Under the pieces are notes generated by a model that was given only the letters and a program-made list of their open reading frames with translations, made no database searches and had not been told where the DNA came from. Below are positions 63,237 through 64,000 of a stretch of DNA of 64,000 bases, one piece after another. Both the position numbers and the translations under genes were made by a program. Position 1 is the first letter of the stretch; each line of letters begins with the position of its first letter. The stretch is from positions 62,001 through 126,000 of the forward strand of contig JAGAMO010000001.1 in NCBI GenBank assembly GCA_017624675.1, read 5' to 3'. Source of the DNA: Clostridia bacterium (GTDB lineage: Bacteria; Bacillota; Clostridia; Oscillospirales; Acutalibacteraceae).

Positions 63237-64000
63237 TTATTTAACCTCCAAAAGCTTTAGAATTAACGCCATACGCATATATTTGCCGTTGAGAACCTGG
63301 TCGAAATAACACGCTCTTGGGTCTTTGTCGATTGCAACGCTAATTTCATTAACACGGGGTAGCGGATGCAAAATTATAAGGTCAGATTTTGCATTGTCAA
63401 GCTTTTCGGGTGTTAAAATGTAAGTATCTCTAAGTCTTAAATATTCCTCTTCATTAAAGAAACGCTCTTGCTGAACGCGAGTCATATATAAAATATCAAG
63501 TTCGGGCATAGCCTCCTGCAAATCGGCGGTTTCGGTAAAACCAATTCCTTTAGCTGTTAGAATATCCTTAATGTATTGAGGTAAAACAAGCTCTTTTGGA
63601 GAAATTAAAACGAAGTTCACATTTTTATAACGGCTGAGTGCCGCAATAAGTGAGTGAACGGTTCTGCCGAACTTAAGGTCACCGCAAAAACCGACAGTCA
63701 GGTTATTAAAGCGACCTTTTTTGCGGCGAATTGTAAGTAAATCTGCCAATGTTTGCGTGGGGTGGTTATGACCGCCGTCACCTGCATTTATAACAGGAAT
63801 ACTTGCATTCAAAGAAGCAACAAGAGGAGCGCCTTCTTTGGGGTGACGCATTGCGATTATATCAGCATAGCAGCTAACAACCTTTGCAGTATCGGCAACG
63901 CTTTCGCCCTTGGAAGCAGATGAACTTTTAGCTTCGCTAAAGCCTAAAACGTGACCGCCAAGCTCATACATAGCGGCTTCAAAGCTAAGTCTTGTACGGG
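63237..64000 (-). CDS. pyrB: Aspartate carbamoyltransferase catalytic subunit, 5' end cut by window edge
   Basis: Minus-strand frame open to the right edge. Reading upstream of the internal Met gives [15 protein letters not shown], the carbamoyl-phosphate binding STRTRLSFE motif cut at the edge. [19 protein letters not shown] and HPLPRVNEI follow. First committed step of pyrimidine synthesis. About 254 C-terminal residues are present; ~50 N-terminal residues are missing beyond the window. pyrI follows in the same operon. Confidence 0.96.
   Translation of the reverse strand, partial: RTRLSFEAAMYELGGHVLGFSEAKSSSASKGESVADTAKVVSCYADIIAMRHPKEGAPLVASLNASIPVINAGDGGHNHPTQTLADLLTIRRKKGRFNNLTVGFCGDLKFGRTVHSLIAALSRYKNVNFVLISPKELVLPQYIKDILTAKGIGFTETADLQEAMPELDILYMTRVQQERFFNEEEYLRLRDTYILTPEKLDNAKSDLIILHPLPRVNEISVAIDKDPRACYFDQVLNGKYMRMALILKLLEVK

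Noticed and set aside
1..64000. CRISPR arrays, prophage genes, transposase genes, rRNA operons
   Set aside because: None seen on either strand; apart from the two tRNA-associated inserts and one interspersed repeat the window is ordinary chromosome.

Overview
The window is about 64 kb of AT-rich Gram-positive chromosome. It most likely comes from an anaerobic, endospore-forming member of the Clostridia (Oscillospiraceae/Ruminococcaceae type, inferred). The reasons are: spoIIE and a SleB-type cortex hydrolase; GGAGGTG-type ribosome binding sites with frequent GTG/TTG starts; T-box, SAM-I and L20-leader cis-RNAs; ferredoxin-dependent metabolism (2-oxoacid:ferredoxin oxidoreductase, NfnAB); and an interspersed CTCCCTC/GAGGGAG hairpin repeat that I associate with gut Clostridia. 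TGA is an ordinary stop codon here.

Layout. 1-5.2 kb: lgt (cut by the left edge), a pair of M16 peptidase-like genes, cardiolipin synthase and a 48-aa membrane protein. 5.2-5.6 kb: tRNA-Leu(UAG), preceded by a structured insert flanked by a copy of the tRNA 5' end. 5.7-12.9 kb: two-part threonine/serine exporter, SleB-like hydrolase, spoIIE, a lipoprotein, nnr, a small gene broken by an in-frame TGA, and an orphan PqqD-like protein. 13-16.2 kb: an acyl-CoA ligase with a sodium:solute symporter. 16.2-23.3 kb: a T-box leader (specifier read as GUA, Val) and a seven-gene operon: HTH-cupin-acyl-CoA ligase fusion, P-loop ATPase, four 2-oxoacid:ferredoxin oxidoreductase subunits and a branched-chain aminotransferase. 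23.3-24.1 kb: tRNA-Arg(UCU) with a duplicated 3' end, and a Cu/Zn-SOD-like gene. 24.2-27.8 kb: SAM-I riboswitch, metK and nfnAB. 27.8-29.1 kb: L20-type leader, infC (ATT start), rpmI, rplT. 29.2-51.1 kb: a long housekeeping run in one direction (TrmH-family methylase, dprA, topA, trmFO, plsX, rnc, radical SAM, smc, ftsY, ITPase, yhbY, nadD, yqeK, rsfS, leuS, secG, rpsU, yqeG, endonuclease IV family, P-type ATPase). 51.1-59.8 kb: EF-G paralogue, secreted protein, DUF4364-type gene, ECF sigma factor with a long C-terminal extension, repeat island, two flavoproteins and an unknown gene. 59.9-64 kb: gap, an ABC exporter, pyrI and pyrB (cut by the right edge).

The most interesting system is the T-box operon. 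Its enzymes can interconvert branched short-chain acids, acyl-CoAs, 2-oxoacids and branched-chain amino acids. T-boxes switch genes on when the cognate tRNA is uncharged, so the control logic points to an anabolic use: making Val (and Leu/Ile) by reductive carboxylation of branched acids. The two tRNA-associated inserts (copy-to-copy spacing 206 and 208 bp) are the second item worth following.
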